The notes beneath the pieces are model-generated. The model searched no databases. It was not told the DNA's origin and saw only the letters and a program-made list of their open reading frames with translations. The translations under genes and the position numbers were made by a program. Of a stretch of DNA of 64,000 nt, positions 12,012 to 24,736 are shown piece by piece. How positions within the stretch are numbered: position 1 is the stretch's first letter; each line of letters opens with the position of its first letter. Location: positions 5,146,001 through 5,210,000 of the forward strand of contig JYIP02000001.1 in the NCBI GenBank assembly GCA_001051155.2. Reading direction: 5' to 3'. The DNA is from Chrysoporthe austroafricana. Taxonomy: Eukaryota; Ascomycota; Sordariomycetes; Diaporthales; Cryphonectriaceae.

Positions 12012-15000
12012 CTACAGCAGACTCTGGTATTTATCCAACCCACCCGTTGGCGCATTCTGCTGCTGCTGTGGTTGTTGCGCCTGTTGCTGCTGCTGAGCAG
12101 CCATCCCTCCACCACCCATCATGCTGTTCATGCTCATCCCCGAGCCACCCATCGGCTTAGTCGCCATGCTGCTCATGCTACTCATGCTCATATTACTGCC
12201 CATCATCGACCCCATTGATCCCGCCGGTCGAGCGAACGCTGACGTCTGCTGTTGTTGTGCCGGAGGGGGCGGTAGACTGAATGTGGACGCAGGGCTTGCC
12301 GTCCCGCTGCCTGGTGGCGGAGGCAATGAGAACGCTGATGTAGAGCGATTGAGCGTGTTCATTGCTGGCCGCTGCTGGTTCATCGATAGCGAGGCCATGG
12401 AATTGTTTAGCCCGCTACCGTAATTTGTGCTGGGCGGTGGGGAGATGGCGCTTCTGCTGGTCTGTAGTGTGGGCGTGGCCGATGAGGACCAAGGGTTGGC
12501 GGTCACGGCGCTGGCTGCTGACCAGTTGACGGAGGTCGATGTCGATGGCTGAGTGGTGGTTGGAGGGAAAGCGGATTGTGCGGTGCTGGGTTGAAGGGGT
12601 TGAGAGTATTGTGTTGCGGAGGGCGTCAGTGTCCCAAATGAGGTGAGATCTGGTGTGACGGTCCTGAATGAACCTTGCTGGGCCTTGAACCCTCCTACTG
12701 AACTCGTAGGGGCTGCGGTCGTGGGGCTGGGCGTGGACCAGGAGAATGCCGCTGTTTGCGATGCTGCTGGGTTCTTTAAACCCGGTGAACCTATCGAAGA
12801 ACGAGAAGCAGTCTCATCCCAGCCAGCGTCCATAGGGTTGGCGTTATTTGCGCCGGATTTGCCCTTGACGAGCTTTTCAAAATCGTCTTCCGTGCCTCCA
12901 GTCGTGACGTCGAACTCAGTTCCGCTGATACCTCCGAATGACATGAAGTCATCCGCGGGTCCAGCGGTAGAGCCGTTGGTGACGCCTGATAGCTCCTGCA
13001 ATTTCTTCGTTTGCTCATCTTCAACCTTCCTAGACAGAGTCTTGACGAGATCCATGAAACTTTGGAATTGCTTGAGATTGAGTAATGGCCCCAGACTCAT
13101 GTGCCAAAGGATCGGCAGAATGTCCATCGCGATGAATTCGGGGTCTGCGTAGTCGCCTACTACCCTTAACACGTTCAAAGCTTCTATCATGACGGCTGGC
13201 TCTTTGGTCTTGATAACTTTGATCAGCGGTACGATCTTCTCCTGCATGGTGTACTTGTCAAGTGCCGTAGAGGATGATCCCTTCTTGCGTTCGCCATCCA
13301 GTCCATCCAGACCACCACTGTCAGCAGAGTCGGGGGACCCCCCGCACAGAACTACGAACGCTTGCAGGCCGCGAACTTTGATGGCGAGACTTGTGGTTTT
13401 GCTGAAAACATGAGCGATGACCGGAAAGAGCTCATTTTTGATCGTGCTAAAGTCTAGCACGGGCAGGACGACGGGTAAGCTGCGGAGTGCAGCGTCTACC
13501 ACAGAATGAGTCGGTGCTGCAATGGCCGCTCCAACCACTGGTAGCATGTCTAATTACAAGTCAGCGACATAGGCCCATAAAAGACATCGAAGTGCTCTTA
13601 CCGTCCTTGAACTCCTTGCCAGGAGTGTTTTTGGCAATGGTGGATATGTTTTCCAGGACGACCATCAGTCCAGCATCTCTCTGAGGATCTTTCTCCTCAG
13701 TCTGCTTCGCATTCGTGACGAAGATGTCTTTCAAGACTGGACGGACCCTGTCCGTGAACGCACGTCTCCCCGACGGTAGAAGATCGATGATCTTAAAAAC
13801 ATTCCCGAGAATCAGAGATAATAGTGCCTTGTCCTTCGTCTCATCGAGGAGTGCAGGAAGGAGTTTCTTCTCCATCACAGACTTCGGGAACGACGGCAGA
13901 ACCTTGCTAAGGCCCCTCAAGAAGGACTGCTTCTCGTTGGGCGTCTTTGCTGGGAAGGCCTCAATGAACCGAATGGTAGACACGAGTATGTTGTCGAAGT
14001 ATTCCGTCTCCTGAAATTCCTTCGCTGTCAGGCGCTGCGCCGGCCTCCTGGTGATGAGCCGTGGCAGTACATGTGCAACTAGATCCTTAGGAAGTGGCCT
14101 GGAAGATTGGAAATTGTTGTTCACTGTTGGTATCGTCGAGCTGGATTGGAAGAATCGTTTGTATGAAGACAAGCTGGAGTTGCATTCTAGAGGGGATTTA
14201 TGAGGCGAATTGTACAGCGCAATGCAGAGGATGCCGAGGGAGAACATATCGGCGGAAACATTCAGATTGTTGTCCAGCACAAAGTCTGGAGAGGTGTAGT
14301 CGAGGTTGAGCTGGAGGGATCGCGGCAACCTCGGGTCCGGATTCAGGATCTCGTAGAGGCTCATCGGCTGGAACGAGGTCGGCTTCGAGGAGTTGTCGGG
14401 AGGGCTGCAGAATGAAAGACCACTAATCTTCCAGTCGGACTGCTCATTGTCAGCTGTCACACGTTCAAGCCGATGTATCGAGACTCTTCCAGCCTCCAGG
14501 CCACCAGACGCACCTTCGCATTAATAAGGATAGCCTCGGGAGTAAGGTTGCCGTGGACAAGCCCGGCATTCTCATGGAGGAACTCCAGTGCCTTGCTAAT
14601 CTGCAGCAAGCCCTTCTGTATTTCCAGCTCGTCGATCTCGATCTCGCGCCTCCTCCTCGTCCCGTCTGAGTCTTCGGTCACATAGCGACTCGACCGCCCT
14701 CCAACACCACTTGCTCGCTCCTGGTCATCCTTCTCCTGCAGCAAGCTGGCTAACGACGCCGTTACCGGCTCGGTAACGAACTGCAGACCACTGCCCCTTG
14801 TCTCCTCGACAGGCTCGACAAGCTCCAGGACACTAGGGTGGCGCAGCTTGGCGAGCGACGAGGCCTCCTTCTTCAACCTCTCGACCACCTCTTCCGCGAC
14901 CTTCTTGAACGCAGAGGCGCTCGACCTCCCCATCGAGTTGCTATGCGAGTCTAGCAGTTTCTTGTCGAATATGAAGACCGAATAGGCCTTGCCCGTGTTT

Positions 15001-15125
15001 TTCCTCTTCGCATCGTGTATCCTCCAGGGCCCGGCCTGTGACGTCGCATTCTGGGAGACGGTATAGTTTTGGCTGATGTTCGTGCCCTGAATGGACTTCA
15101 GGGCAGAGGAGAACATGGACGACAT
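12012..15125 (-). CDS. SCY1-like pseudokinase (SCYL2/Ppk32 type)
   Basis: Minus-strand exons are 15125-14514, 14439-13602 and 13549-12012, encoding 995 residues. The start at 15125 (MSSMFSSAL...) is preferred over an in-frame codon 66 nt upstream because family members begin with this short N-terminus. An N-terminal kinase-like domain (about 30-330) is followed by an alpha-helical HEAT-type region. The tail from about residue 690 is rich in Ser, Thr, Pro, Gln and Met, with Gln-rich runs near the end. The catalytic loop reads VHGNLTPEA instead of HRD, and the DFG position reads KISGLSF, so catalysis is unlikely. Mammalian SCYL2 binds clathrin and acts in endosome/trans-Golgi traffic; that role is inferred here by family membership. 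The gene is divergent from the aminotransferase gene across about 855 bp. Confidence 0.88.
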
Positions 15126-15980
15126 CTTCAAGTGTCGGGGAGCGCGACTGTCATGATCGTCTGGGGCAGGTGGAGGGCGAGTTTCGCGCACGGCTCGAGG
15201 GTGTCATCACATGCAGAGAGCAGGTAGTCGCGTTCCAAGATCGTGGTCGATTTCAAGGCCGCGCATCCACCATCGACCGAGACTGGAACTTGTCCGAGTG
15301 TTCCAAAATTAGCCTGGTCAGCAGCTTGTCGCAGGTTTATTCGTCGATAGAAGAGGGTTCCTCAAGGCGACAAGCTCGAAAGCCTAGAAACAATGAGAGG
15401 TTCAAAGGAATCCCTCTCCCTTCTGCAGAAAGAACACCTAGTCAGCATTGGATGGATATTCCGGAACATCCAGTTTGGGCCTCAATCAATCAAAGCTATG
15501 GCTAGGGGTGGCGTACTATGGTATCGAAGCTCCCTGGGCTTATCTAAGACGCCTGTGACGGGGCCTAGCACCCCTACCCTTATAGCTAAGCCCAACGCTA
15601 ACTAGCGGCCCTCCAGCGCCGATCGAGGACTCTTACCCCCAGTCTGGTCGCAGTTGCGCCCACTCCAGCGCTGGCAATTGACAATCGCTGTCGATAAGCC
15701 TCCGATCAACACTCCGATTATTTTTGACTTTCCGCCCACGAGCGGACCAGCGATGTGCTGTACAGTCACAACTCCAGCTTCCTGCTCTTGCATCGTGAGG
15801 CACGCCATTTTTCAGACGGTCACTTTATTATACAAGCTCGATTGATATCTTGGGACACTCTTTCTCCAGTCAATTGTAGCCTTTTTTCATCCTTGCCTCT
15901 AGATTTTCTAGTTCTGGCGCCATTCTGTTCGTGATCCTCACTCCGCCACGGAACCATTTGCGACGATCACTCCTCTCAAG
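15126..15980. other. Divergent promoter region (SCY1-like / aminotransferase)
   Basis: These 855 bp separate two divergent starts. The region contains an inverted repeat at 15494-15587. An upstream ATG near 15753 opens a short frame that closes at 15845, before the aminotransferase ATG at 15981. No longer gene is supportable. Confidence 0.5.
15494..15593. repeat. Small inverted repeat, MITE-like
   Basis: The left arm 15494-15510 (AGCTATGGCTAGGGGTG) matches the reverse complement of the right arm 15569-15587 (AGCTATAAGGGTAGGGGTG), apart from a 2-nt gap and one substitution. A second pair, GGGCTTA at 15536 and TAAGCCC at 15587, is interleaved with it. The size and terminal placement resemble a miniature inverted-repeat element, but no target-site duplication was established. 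Confidence 0.35.
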
Positions 15981-17290
15981 ATGCGCGCCTTAACGCCTCG
16001 CTGCGGCCTCCTGTCGGGCTCGTCCTCTATCTCGCGATCACTTCTCCAGAGATCATGGCACACCGGGAGAAGATGCTATAGCATTAAGCCCGAAGCGGCT
16101 TCCACCTCCAAGCCCCAAGACCTCGACGCCTCCAAGCTCGTCATAGAAACGACCAAGACCCCTAGCCAGCGGAAGGAGAATCACGAGCTCATCTTCGGCC
16201 AGACTTTCACAGGTTAGACCTCCATAGCCACGGCGTTCATCATGGGACTACATACTAACCACCGCTGCCCGCCACAGACCACATGCTCGCGATCGAGTGG
16301 AACAAGAACTCGGGCTGGCTGACCCCCCGGATCACTCCCTACCAGAACCTCGCTCTCGACCCGGCGACTTGCGTCTTCCACTACGCCTTCTGCGCCTTCG
16401 AGGGGATGAAGGCCTACAAGGACGCGCAGGGCAGGATCCGGCTCTTTCGGCCCGACAAGAACATGGAGCGCCTCAATAGCTCTGCCGCGCGCATCGCTCT
16501 GCCGACCTTCTCCCCCACTGCCATGATCGAGCTGATCGCCAAGTTCGCCAAGCTCGAGGAGCGCTTCATCCCCAGCGAGCACGGCTACTCGCTGTACCTC
16601 CGCCCCACGATCATCGGGACTCAGAAGACCCTTGGCGTCGGCCCGCCCGGCTCCGCGCTCCTGTACCTGATCGCCAGCCCCGTGGGACCCTACTACCCCA
16701 CAGGCTTCAAGGCGATCTCCCTCGAGGCGACCGACTACGCCGTGCGCGCGTGGCCGGGCGGCGTGGGTGACAAGAAGCTCGGCGCCAACTACGCGCCGTG
16801 CATCGTGCCGCAGCGTGAGGCTGCGAGCCGCGGTTTCCAGCAGAACCTGTGGCTCTTTGGGGAGGAGGAGTACGTGACGGAGGTGGGCACGATGAACATG
16901 TTCGTGGCTCTCAAGAACAAGGAGACAGGCCAGAAGGAGCTGGTGACTGCGCCGCTGGACGGGACAATCCTGACGGGTGTCACGCGCGACAGTATCCTAT
17001 CACTGGCTAGGGACAAGCTCGCTCCCGAGGGCTGGAAGATCAGCGAGAGGAAGTACACGATGCCCGAGCTTGCGGAGGCAGCGGCTGAGGGCAGGCTCCT
17101 GGAGGCGTTCGGTTCCGGAACCGCGGCAATCGTGGCGCCCGTGAGGACGATCTCCTGGAAGGGACAGCTGGTGGACTGCGGGCTGTCGGAGCATGAGGAG
17201 TCGGGCGAGGTGGCAACCAAGATGAAGCGGTGGATCGAGGCAAGGCAGTACGGCGAGGAGGAACATGAGTGGAGTCACATTTGCGAATAG
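15981..17290 (+). CDS. bat1: Branched-chain amino acid aminotransferase, mitochondrial
   Basis: Exons 15981-16212 and 16278-17290 encode 414 residues, with the split inside an Asp codon. The first ~35 residues are rich in Arg, Ser and Leu and lack acidic residues, as expected of a mitochondrial presequence. The fold-type IV PLP domain follows, with YHYAFCAFEG-like wording (FHYAFCAFEGMKAY), the PLP lysine in KKLGANY (about Lys244), and the C-terminal GSGTAA loop. It matches class IV BCATs in length and block order. The enzyme transfers the amino group between Leu, Ile or Val and 2-oxoglutarate, the last step of their synthesis and first of their breakdown. The presequence argues for the mitochondrial paralogue. 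Third-position GC is very high, which creates long antisense frames that are not genes. Confidence 0.95.
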
Positions 17291-17696
17291 ATGAGAAAAT
17301 AGATGTCAGGTGTCGTCGCAAAGGTAAGAGTAATGGCAACAACGAAAATGGGTCCTTGATTCAACCACATATCCAGCGCAGGTCACGGGACGGTCCGCCC
17401 TGAACATGGACGGATAAGAAATGGCAACTGCAATCTGGCAAGGGTGCATAGACAGATCTCGGAGCGACAAAAGAAATCTTATCATATTTATTTTAATCAT
17501 CTTCCTTGAAGTGAGGATCAGGCTGTGGTAACAGCACCATCCAGATCTATGCCGTGAACACCTCTTCCCGGTCGATAGAGTACACCCCATCCAAGCTTCC
17601 TGACAAACCTTGCCCGTCTAGCAGCACCGTCCATCCGTCCTCTGGCCCATCCTGTCCTGATGCCGATGTGGCAACCCGTCGTGACGTTCAAATCGT
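17291..17696. other. 3' intergenic region, convergent genes
   Basis: About 406 bp between two convergent stop codons. It holds the two 3' UTRs. No further feature recognised. Confidence 0.5.
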
Positions 17697-18255
17697 TTAC
17701 TTCTTCTGAGCAGGATCCTCCAAGATGCCCTCAGCCTCTAACCGCCTGCGAGCCTCCTCGAGAGCCCAGGTTTGTATCCTGTTGATGGCACGACCGTTAG
17801 CTGGACATCCATACAGCAGATATGTCTTGACTTCCCCCGCTGGACTGCTCGATGTCCGTCCTATCCACTACCCGGGACGGACTCAATCGGGCAGTCCATC
17901 CCACGCCTCCGACATGACAAGTATACTCCAACCACGGGTCGTGGATAGGAAGGGGGCGGGGAGACAAAAAAAAAACTCACGAGGTATCAGGCTTGAAGGC
18001 ATATACCACGCCAAACACCAACAGGCTGCCGCAGAAGCCGTAGTAGGCCAGCGCCTCCCACCCTTCCCTCTCGGCCTTCTCGCCGGGCTTGACGCCGAAC
18101 AGCCAGCCGGTCGGCGGGTCGTACTCGGGCCCGTGGCCGGCGCCCGCCCTGCGCTGCGTCGTGGAGGAGAAGGCTGCGCGCCGGCTGGCGATGGTGCGGG
18201 CGGGCGCCGCCGTTGCTTGCGCCGCCGCGCGGGCGATGGGTCGCAGGCCGCGCAT
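17697..18255 (-). CDS. NADH:ubiquinone oxidoreductase subunit NDUFB11 (ESSS)
   Basis: Minus-strand exons 18255-17981 and 17778-17697 encode 118 residues; the donor is GTGAGT and the split codon is Ser (TC|G). The first ~30 residues form an Arg/Ala/Ser-rich mitochondrial presequence. A PPTGWLFG motif and a PGEKAEREGWE block precede one membrane helix (about 67-85). The C-terminus contains WALEEARRRLEAEG, which is characteristic of fungal ESSS subunits of complex I. As an accessory subunit it would sit in the distal membrane arm of the inner-membrane complex and be needed for assembly rather than electron transfer. The short second exon was placed by splice signals and by the fit of its sequence to the family. 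Confidence 0.85.
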
Positions 18256-19102
18256 GGTTGTGTTTTTCTTCCCTCCCCTTTCCCGGGGCGGTGCCGTGCG
18301 GTAGATCGGTGGGTGGCTGTGTCAATCGACGGTATCTCGATTCGTGGGCCGGATTGAGCGGGCGTGCGTCGATGGCTGTGACGATGGTGAGAAGGTTGGG
18401 CCGTCGTCGAGAGTGGAGATGGCCGTTTCTGTTGTGACTGAATGACTGACTGGACTAGCACTGTCGTCAAGGGGCGGGCGAGGTCCGGTCTGCGGTCTTT
18501 CTTCGGGGAGCTCGTAGCGGCCGTAACAGCCAAGCTTGGCCGCAGCAGGGAACCGGCAGCTTGTCGGAGCGGAACAACTTTAGCGCGGCACTCCTGCCTC
18601 GGCCATATGGAAGTTGTTTTGTCACCTTGTCCAACGTCACTCTTTCCCGTGTACGGAGGCGAATTGGTTCCTAATCTTGGAGCAATAAATTCTGGGATTT
18701 CATTCTGAGCACTTTTAGAGGCGCAACCCGTTGAAAACGAGATAGGAGGTAGGAAGACCAGAAGATATCAACGTCAGGGAGCCTCCTGCTAGGGGGAGGG
18801 GGTATCCGGCAGCCAGACTAGCAGATGACCATGAATGAGAACCGAGGTTGTTCATAGTGGTGGCAGCTACGACATGCAAATGCTGTACCGTATGGCTTAA
18901 GGCTCTCATGTACGCAAGCAGACCTCAATAGTCTCGCAGCGATAACAAGCAAAGCTAGTCCTATCGCAAACGCTGTCATCCTAAAACTGAAGTAGATCAA
19001 GACCTGCCTGTCCGTCTTCCCTATGCACTGCGGAAGCCTGGCTTGTCCAAACTCTGAGTAGTCTCCTTGACCACGCTCATGTCCTTTGCTGAACCCAAAC
19101 GC
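18256..19102. other. Intergenic region upstream of the ESSS gene
   Basis: About 850 bp between the start of the ESSS gene and the stop of the Dna2 gene, both on the minus strand. It should hold the ESSS promoter and the Dna2 3' UTR. Small frames lack any domain. Confidence 0.5.
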
Positions 19103-22100
19103 CTAGAATATGCCACCCATCATATCATTCAAAATGCCCGCCACATTCGGCTTCCCCTTCAGAGCGACCTCAGGCTTGATTGTCGCCCGTTTCGTGCCTG
19201 GCGGCACATTCTCTTTTCCTGCCTGGCTGACTCCCAGAACTCTCTTCTTCTTTGGAGCCTTAATGACATTCTTCATGGGACTCTCGACGCCATCATTAGC
19301 ACTCCTCCTTCTTCCTGTAGCCGTAACCTGCGTCTGCGTATCCTCGAAACAGTGCCCCTCAAGCGCATCGTGCGTCAGATCATATATCCAGCGCCGCATC
19401 TCCATCAAACCGATAAATTTCGCCAGCATCTCCTCGCAACCGCTGCCCTTGAGCGTGCTCTTGCTGCCCACAACGAGTAGTTTGGTCTTGGCCCGCGTGA
19501 AGGCCACATTTATCCGCCTCCAATCTTTGAGCAGATCGCCTATATTGCACGCCTCGTTCGACCTGACCAGTGACAGAATTACGACTTCTTTGTCTCGCCC
19601 CTGGAATCGGTCTGCTGTATGCATCTCGATCGCGCTATCGCCATGGCCGCGCAGCCCGTGCTTGAGGAGGGAGAGTTGAGAGCGGTAGTGCGTCATGACG
19701 CCGATCTCAGCTGCTGGCACACCGACGGTTAGTAACGCGTCGACGAGCTGCACCACAATGCGTGCTTCGCACGGATTGACGATTCGGTTGCCTTTGGCTT
19801 CTTCGCGCGACGAAGGGAGGTAGTCCGTGTTGATGAAGCTCACGCGTGTCTCGGGATCAACCATGTCGCGAAGCCAGCAGGGCTGTGCGCCGGTACAGAA
19901 GGTGTTCGGCGTTGCGTGTGGTTGGGAAAGAATCCTGTTGATATCGAAGTGATGGCGTTCAAGGGCGTCCATATTCAGAACGTTCAGTTTGCGAAGGCGA
20001 AGTTCCTCTGTTCCGCATTTCAGGTGACCTTCGTAAATAAGAATGTTGCTGAGCATCATAATGTCCTCTGACATGCGGTACTGGTGCTCAAGGTTGACGA
20101 CCGAATCTGGGTGCGTGTCCGAGAGGAGTTTAAACAAGCTGACGTCCAGACCACCCAGCCTCGCCTCTTCGTTCTGAACCAGGGGAGGCAGCTGATTGTG
20201 GTCACCGACAAGGACAAACGTACGCGCCATGCGGATCGGTCCGAGGCAGATTGGCAGGGTGATCTGAGACGCTTCGTCGACGATGCAGTAGTCGAATGTC
20301 CGCTCGTTAAAGATTGCATGGCTTGTCCCCAAGCAAGTCGTGGCCACAACAGGCGTATCATGCCACGCACTGCGAATCTCTTCAAAGGTGTCCATGGGTT
20401 GTCCAGCCAGGGTGGCAAAGTCTCGAACCTCAGGGTGCACCTTGGCAGTAGCTCCTAGCCTGAGAATCGACATGTCATCATCCTTCAACTTCAGAAGGAT
20501 GTTGTCAACGGCTGTATGAGTATACGAAGTGAGCAGGACACTTTTCTTCTGGGCGACAAGAGCCCTAATGATGTGAGCGATGGTCGTCGTCTTGCCTGTG
20601 CCAGGCATACCAAGCACCAGAGCATAATCCTTGGCACTCATGACCTTCTCGATCGCCTTCCTCTGGTCCACATTCAGGTTGTCTCTGTCTGAAATGGTAT
20701 ACTGCGTAGCCACCGTCTTGAACTGAGGCGGCTTCAGATCCACGACGAGTTGTCTGATCTTCTCAGAGCCGAATTGGGAGTCAGTCATGATGGACACAAT
20801 GTTGTTCCGCACAAGCGCCATGCCGTTACTGAATTCATCCTTGTCCAGACGGAACTTGATAGGCGCTTCTTTGATCTTCCCTTGTGATTGCTCAGGTCTC
20901 ACGCCCTCGGGCACGATATCCATGATACTTGCATAGACTTGATTGTTGTGTTCATCAAAGCCAGGCTGTCGAATGCGAGCATTGTGGAGTCTTCGGTCAA
21001 CCGCAACACTGATTCGGTGCTTCCTAACAGCTGTCACGAAACCAAGGGCCAGGGCAAAATGTCCCTGCTCGTCAGAGACCACAACAGGCTCCCCAACCGT
21101 TAGCTGGGAGTCCATAAAGGAGAATCCGGGTGCCGAGTCCTCTTTTATGAAGGTGTACTGAAAGCGATTGATCTTTTGGGTGTGCAAGTCTTCGGAAGCC
21201 GATCCTTCTTCGATAGTAACGTTAGCGAAACACCTTCCCACCTTCTCCCGCTCAGCGCTCAACATCGTCCACAGCTCGCGGCGAAGCTTCTGGCTCTCCT
21301 TTTCTTCCTTGGTCAGCAAATCCTCCCATTTCAGGAAGAATTCCTTGTGCGTTGGCGTCAGGTGATGGACGACCTGGTCAAACTTGTCCTTCAAACCACT
21401 CGTCTCGCCGTCGCCACCGTCCGCGAGTTTGTGATACACGAAGCATGACGACTGGGCGTAGCACTTTCCGCACATATGCTTGCTCTTCTTCATTGGCGGC
21501 AGTTGCACACTTCGCTCGCGGATATAGACGGCGAGCTGGTTGCGCTGTTTGATCATGTGCCGGAGCTCGTTGCGCACTGCGGGTATGATCTTCGTAAGAG
21601 ACGTCTCCATGTAATACAGAATGCCGTAGACGATTTCGATGTCATATCGATCCGACAAGAGCAAGTTATATAGCATGGTCTGAGCTTGGTGGCTTTCGCT
21701 GACGTTCTTGCCCGTCTTGACCTCGAAGGGCACTGTCAGAGTCTTCTTCATCTGAGTATTCTTGACTGTCATCTGGACGGTGGCATCGATGTTCCCTTTC
21801 AGTCCATACAAAGGCGACCAAACGTGCTCCTCGATATCGAGTAGCTTGCTGACGCATATGCTGGTCTTCTCATTGTTCCGACCCTGCGCAAGAGCGTCGG
21901 GCCTCGGAAACGACGAAATGAACCTTTTGGCCCAGCCTCGAACCTCGGGCATCTTGGACGCTAGATGCTCTCGGGCGTCCGTAAAGCTGACTTTGATGGT
22001 GTAGAGGTCCTCGATATGCTTCTTCATCGCTCGGTCTATCACACCGTTGAGAAAACTCTGCTCCCATTTGTTCGCCAAGAGTGCCTCCTGGAAGATCTCA

Positions 22101-24173
22101 TGCAGCAGCGTTCCATACACAAGCGGCGCCGAAGCCTCACTCGCAGCCTTCACACGATCTTGAAGAACAGCACGCCTCATGCAGCTAAAGGAGTCCGCCA
22201 CTACTGTGGCTGAGATGAGCTGGTCCGGGTGGAGAATCAAGATGTTTCTGCCATTGTCAATGATACACCGACCACTGGGTTCGAAGTCGCCAATGATATG
22301 GACAAAGGATTTGGGATGTGCCGGCGTATCAACCCAGTCTCCTCGAAGATGCACAGTCTTGGTGCTGTGTGACCTCTCCGCTTGCACAATCAAGATTAAC
22401 TCTGACGAGTCTCGGCCCCTATCATCTACGTAGGTATTCCGGAGCACATTTGTCACAAGGTACCTCTGGATGGCTGCCCGTCTTTGACTCACCTAGAATC
22501 TTGCTTAGCAGTTGTGATGAGAATAAGCTATTGACAGTTTGAGCTATCGGACGGAACGTACAGGCATCATCGATGAAGTTTTTTGATCCACGGACTGAGT
22601 TGCAGCAAGCTCAGCGGCCTCGAAATCAAAATCTCCACCAAAGTCATCGTCATATGTGTCGTCTGAACCATCCGTGCCACCATCCAGGTGCACAACATTT
22701 GCGGATGCTGGGGGACCAGATCGAGAAGTCTGTTCCGGAGTAAAGTCTGCAATCACGTCCTCGGCCGCCGCAAGTAGATCATCATCCACATCATCGAATT
22801 CATCTTCGAACAATGCTCCTTGCACTTCTTTGAGTTCCTCTGCCTTGGTCGTAACCAGAGTTTGATCCGCTATAATAGAGCTTCCCGTCTCGACCTGGCC
22901 ACTAAGCAGGGAGGCATCGAGTTCCAGGAGGGTGTCGTCGTCAAAGGCGTCGTCTCCATAGTCTGAAGTTGGTGTCTTGACGTCTTCATCTCTTCCCTGA
23001 GCGGAGTCCATCGTCGCTGCTAGTAGGTTTGCCTGGGGATGTTGTGGCAGTCGTGGCGCCTCTGCAGACTGTTGTAAATTACTTGGTAGTCGTTGTCTCT
23101 TGAATGACGGTGATTCCATAGCAATGTCTTCCTCATCCAGATCAAAGGACTTGTTGATCTCGCTATTGACAGTCTCTAGAAGCGCAGTGACCATGGATGA
23201 TTTTGACCTGTCGCCCTGCTCCCGTGCCAGACCAGTTTCCGAAGTCGATTCAACACGTCGACGTTTCGGCCAGTGAGACCCGCAACTCATTGCTCGTCTC
23301 AGGCTACTCTCTCCATGGCTCGTGGTTGCATTTTTCGCATCCTTCGGCGGACGAGGCGAGGAAGACACCATTAAATGAGCGAGAGCTGGATTCGTAGCGC
23401 CCGGCGGATTCTTGCTGTCCGGGCCGCCCACGGCAAAGCGATCCCACAAGTCGAGAGCTGGGTCGGCATGCGGTGACTTCAACGCCTGCTTCAACTTTGT
23501 CACGTTGACAGCTGGTGTTCTGTGCTTCTCGATTGCTGGAGAGGAGACTGGCGACGAGCTACGGGCGCGTTTCTTTCCTCGACGTTTGACGATGGGAGAG
23601 ATGACTGTGGCGTTCTCGTCATATACGTTGCGCCACTCGAGGCGCTCGGCGGGTGATGTGTCCTCGTCTTGTTTCTCAGCGTCAAGCACTCCCATCAGAT
23701 CCTCCCAGGCCAAGCGACTGACCGGTGTCGCTAAGTTGCCATTGTTGGGCTTTTGCGTCTCAGGCAAGGTCGTTCTCTGAGGTTCGGCTCTGCCCTTCAT
23801 GGCGTTCTCTTTGTCTGAGTCGCCATGGTCAGGGCATTCATGAGTTATCGTACTATTCTCCCTCCTTGCGAGGGGCGCAAGACTTGAGCGGCCCTCGGTT
23901 GTGGAGTCCTGGAATTGGAACTGCTGTAGCTTGTCCTTGGTCTTCGTGGATACGGAGATAGGCGGTCGAGGTGGCTCTTGTCTGGGAGGGATTGGGCCTG
24001 AATGAGTTTTGCACCTTTGCCATTGGCCCTGTCGCTGCTGGTAGACGCAGTCAGCATCATAAGCGCCGTCTAAGAGGACTATCCGGCCACACGAATGAGG
24101 AGCGCTGCGCCGCGGTCTGTTTACTTGCCTTTGGGAATCTCGACTGCTCAGAGAACGATTTTTGGAGAGGCAT
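19103..24173 (-). CDS. dna2: DNA replication helicase/nuclease Dna2
   Basis: Proposed minus-strand exons are 24173-24129, 24037-22562 and 22492-19103, giving about 1636 residues. The long N-terminus is disordered and acidic. The nuclease domain has an iron-sulfur cysteine in SCMRR (about 608), D and EVKTG of a PD-(D/E)XK core (about 738 and 762), and the CGKC..C cluster (about 846). The C-terminal SF1 helicase shows GMPGTGKTT (about 1134), DEAS (about 1243), GDHNQLPP, QYRM and FQGRDKE..ILSLVRSN. Dna2 trims long Okazaki flaps and resects double-strand breaks in the nucleus. The frame stays open well upstream of the ATG at 23800 with family-like sequence. I therefore place the start in a 15-codon exon joined through a GC-AG intron. 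The central and C-terminal model is secure; the first exon and the choice between acceptor sites 3 nt apart are inferred. Confidence 0.92.
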
Positions 24174-24736
24174 TATGAAGAGCTGAGCCCATTGTTGACC
24201 CGTAAACGAGCTGCCTGCAGTAGTGGAGTATGATGCAGGCTGAAGGGGAGGGAGTGGGAAAGTGGAGGCGCAAGAATGGTGCTTGAATGAAGCTGAGCAG
24301 TTGTTGTCAAGTGCTTCTTCCGGACGCGTCCAGGGCGCGTTGTTAGCGACTACTCGCGTTGCAGGGAAACGCCTGTACAGCCGGCTGCAAGGGTTTAGGC
24401 TGTGGCTGCGGCGAGCTCTAGCGCCGAACCCTGTGGCGCGAGCTTACCCCGGACAACAACTTGCTGGGGCGTTGAGCTTGGACGGAATACAACCTCAATG
24501 ACGTCCCATCTTCATCTTCACCCTCACTCCACGCCTCTCACCCACAAGCCACACTGCAATCCACGTTGCGTCGACACAAGCTGAAGCACCGCATACAAAG
24601 TGCAGACTCAGGCTCATCGAACCACCGACAAAAGTCTCTCCTTCTGTCCGGCTCGCTCGGCGGCGGCACTAGTCCGGCTGTCTTTTTCATCGCACCACCT
24701 TGTACTGGTAGCTTGCCAGTGGACGTCATACCCGCC
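24174..24736. other. Divergent promoter (Dna2 / membrane protein)
   Basis: About 560 bp between two divergent starts. The last ~200 bp are C-rich, as expected for a fungal 5' leader. No gene recognised. Confidence 0.45.
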
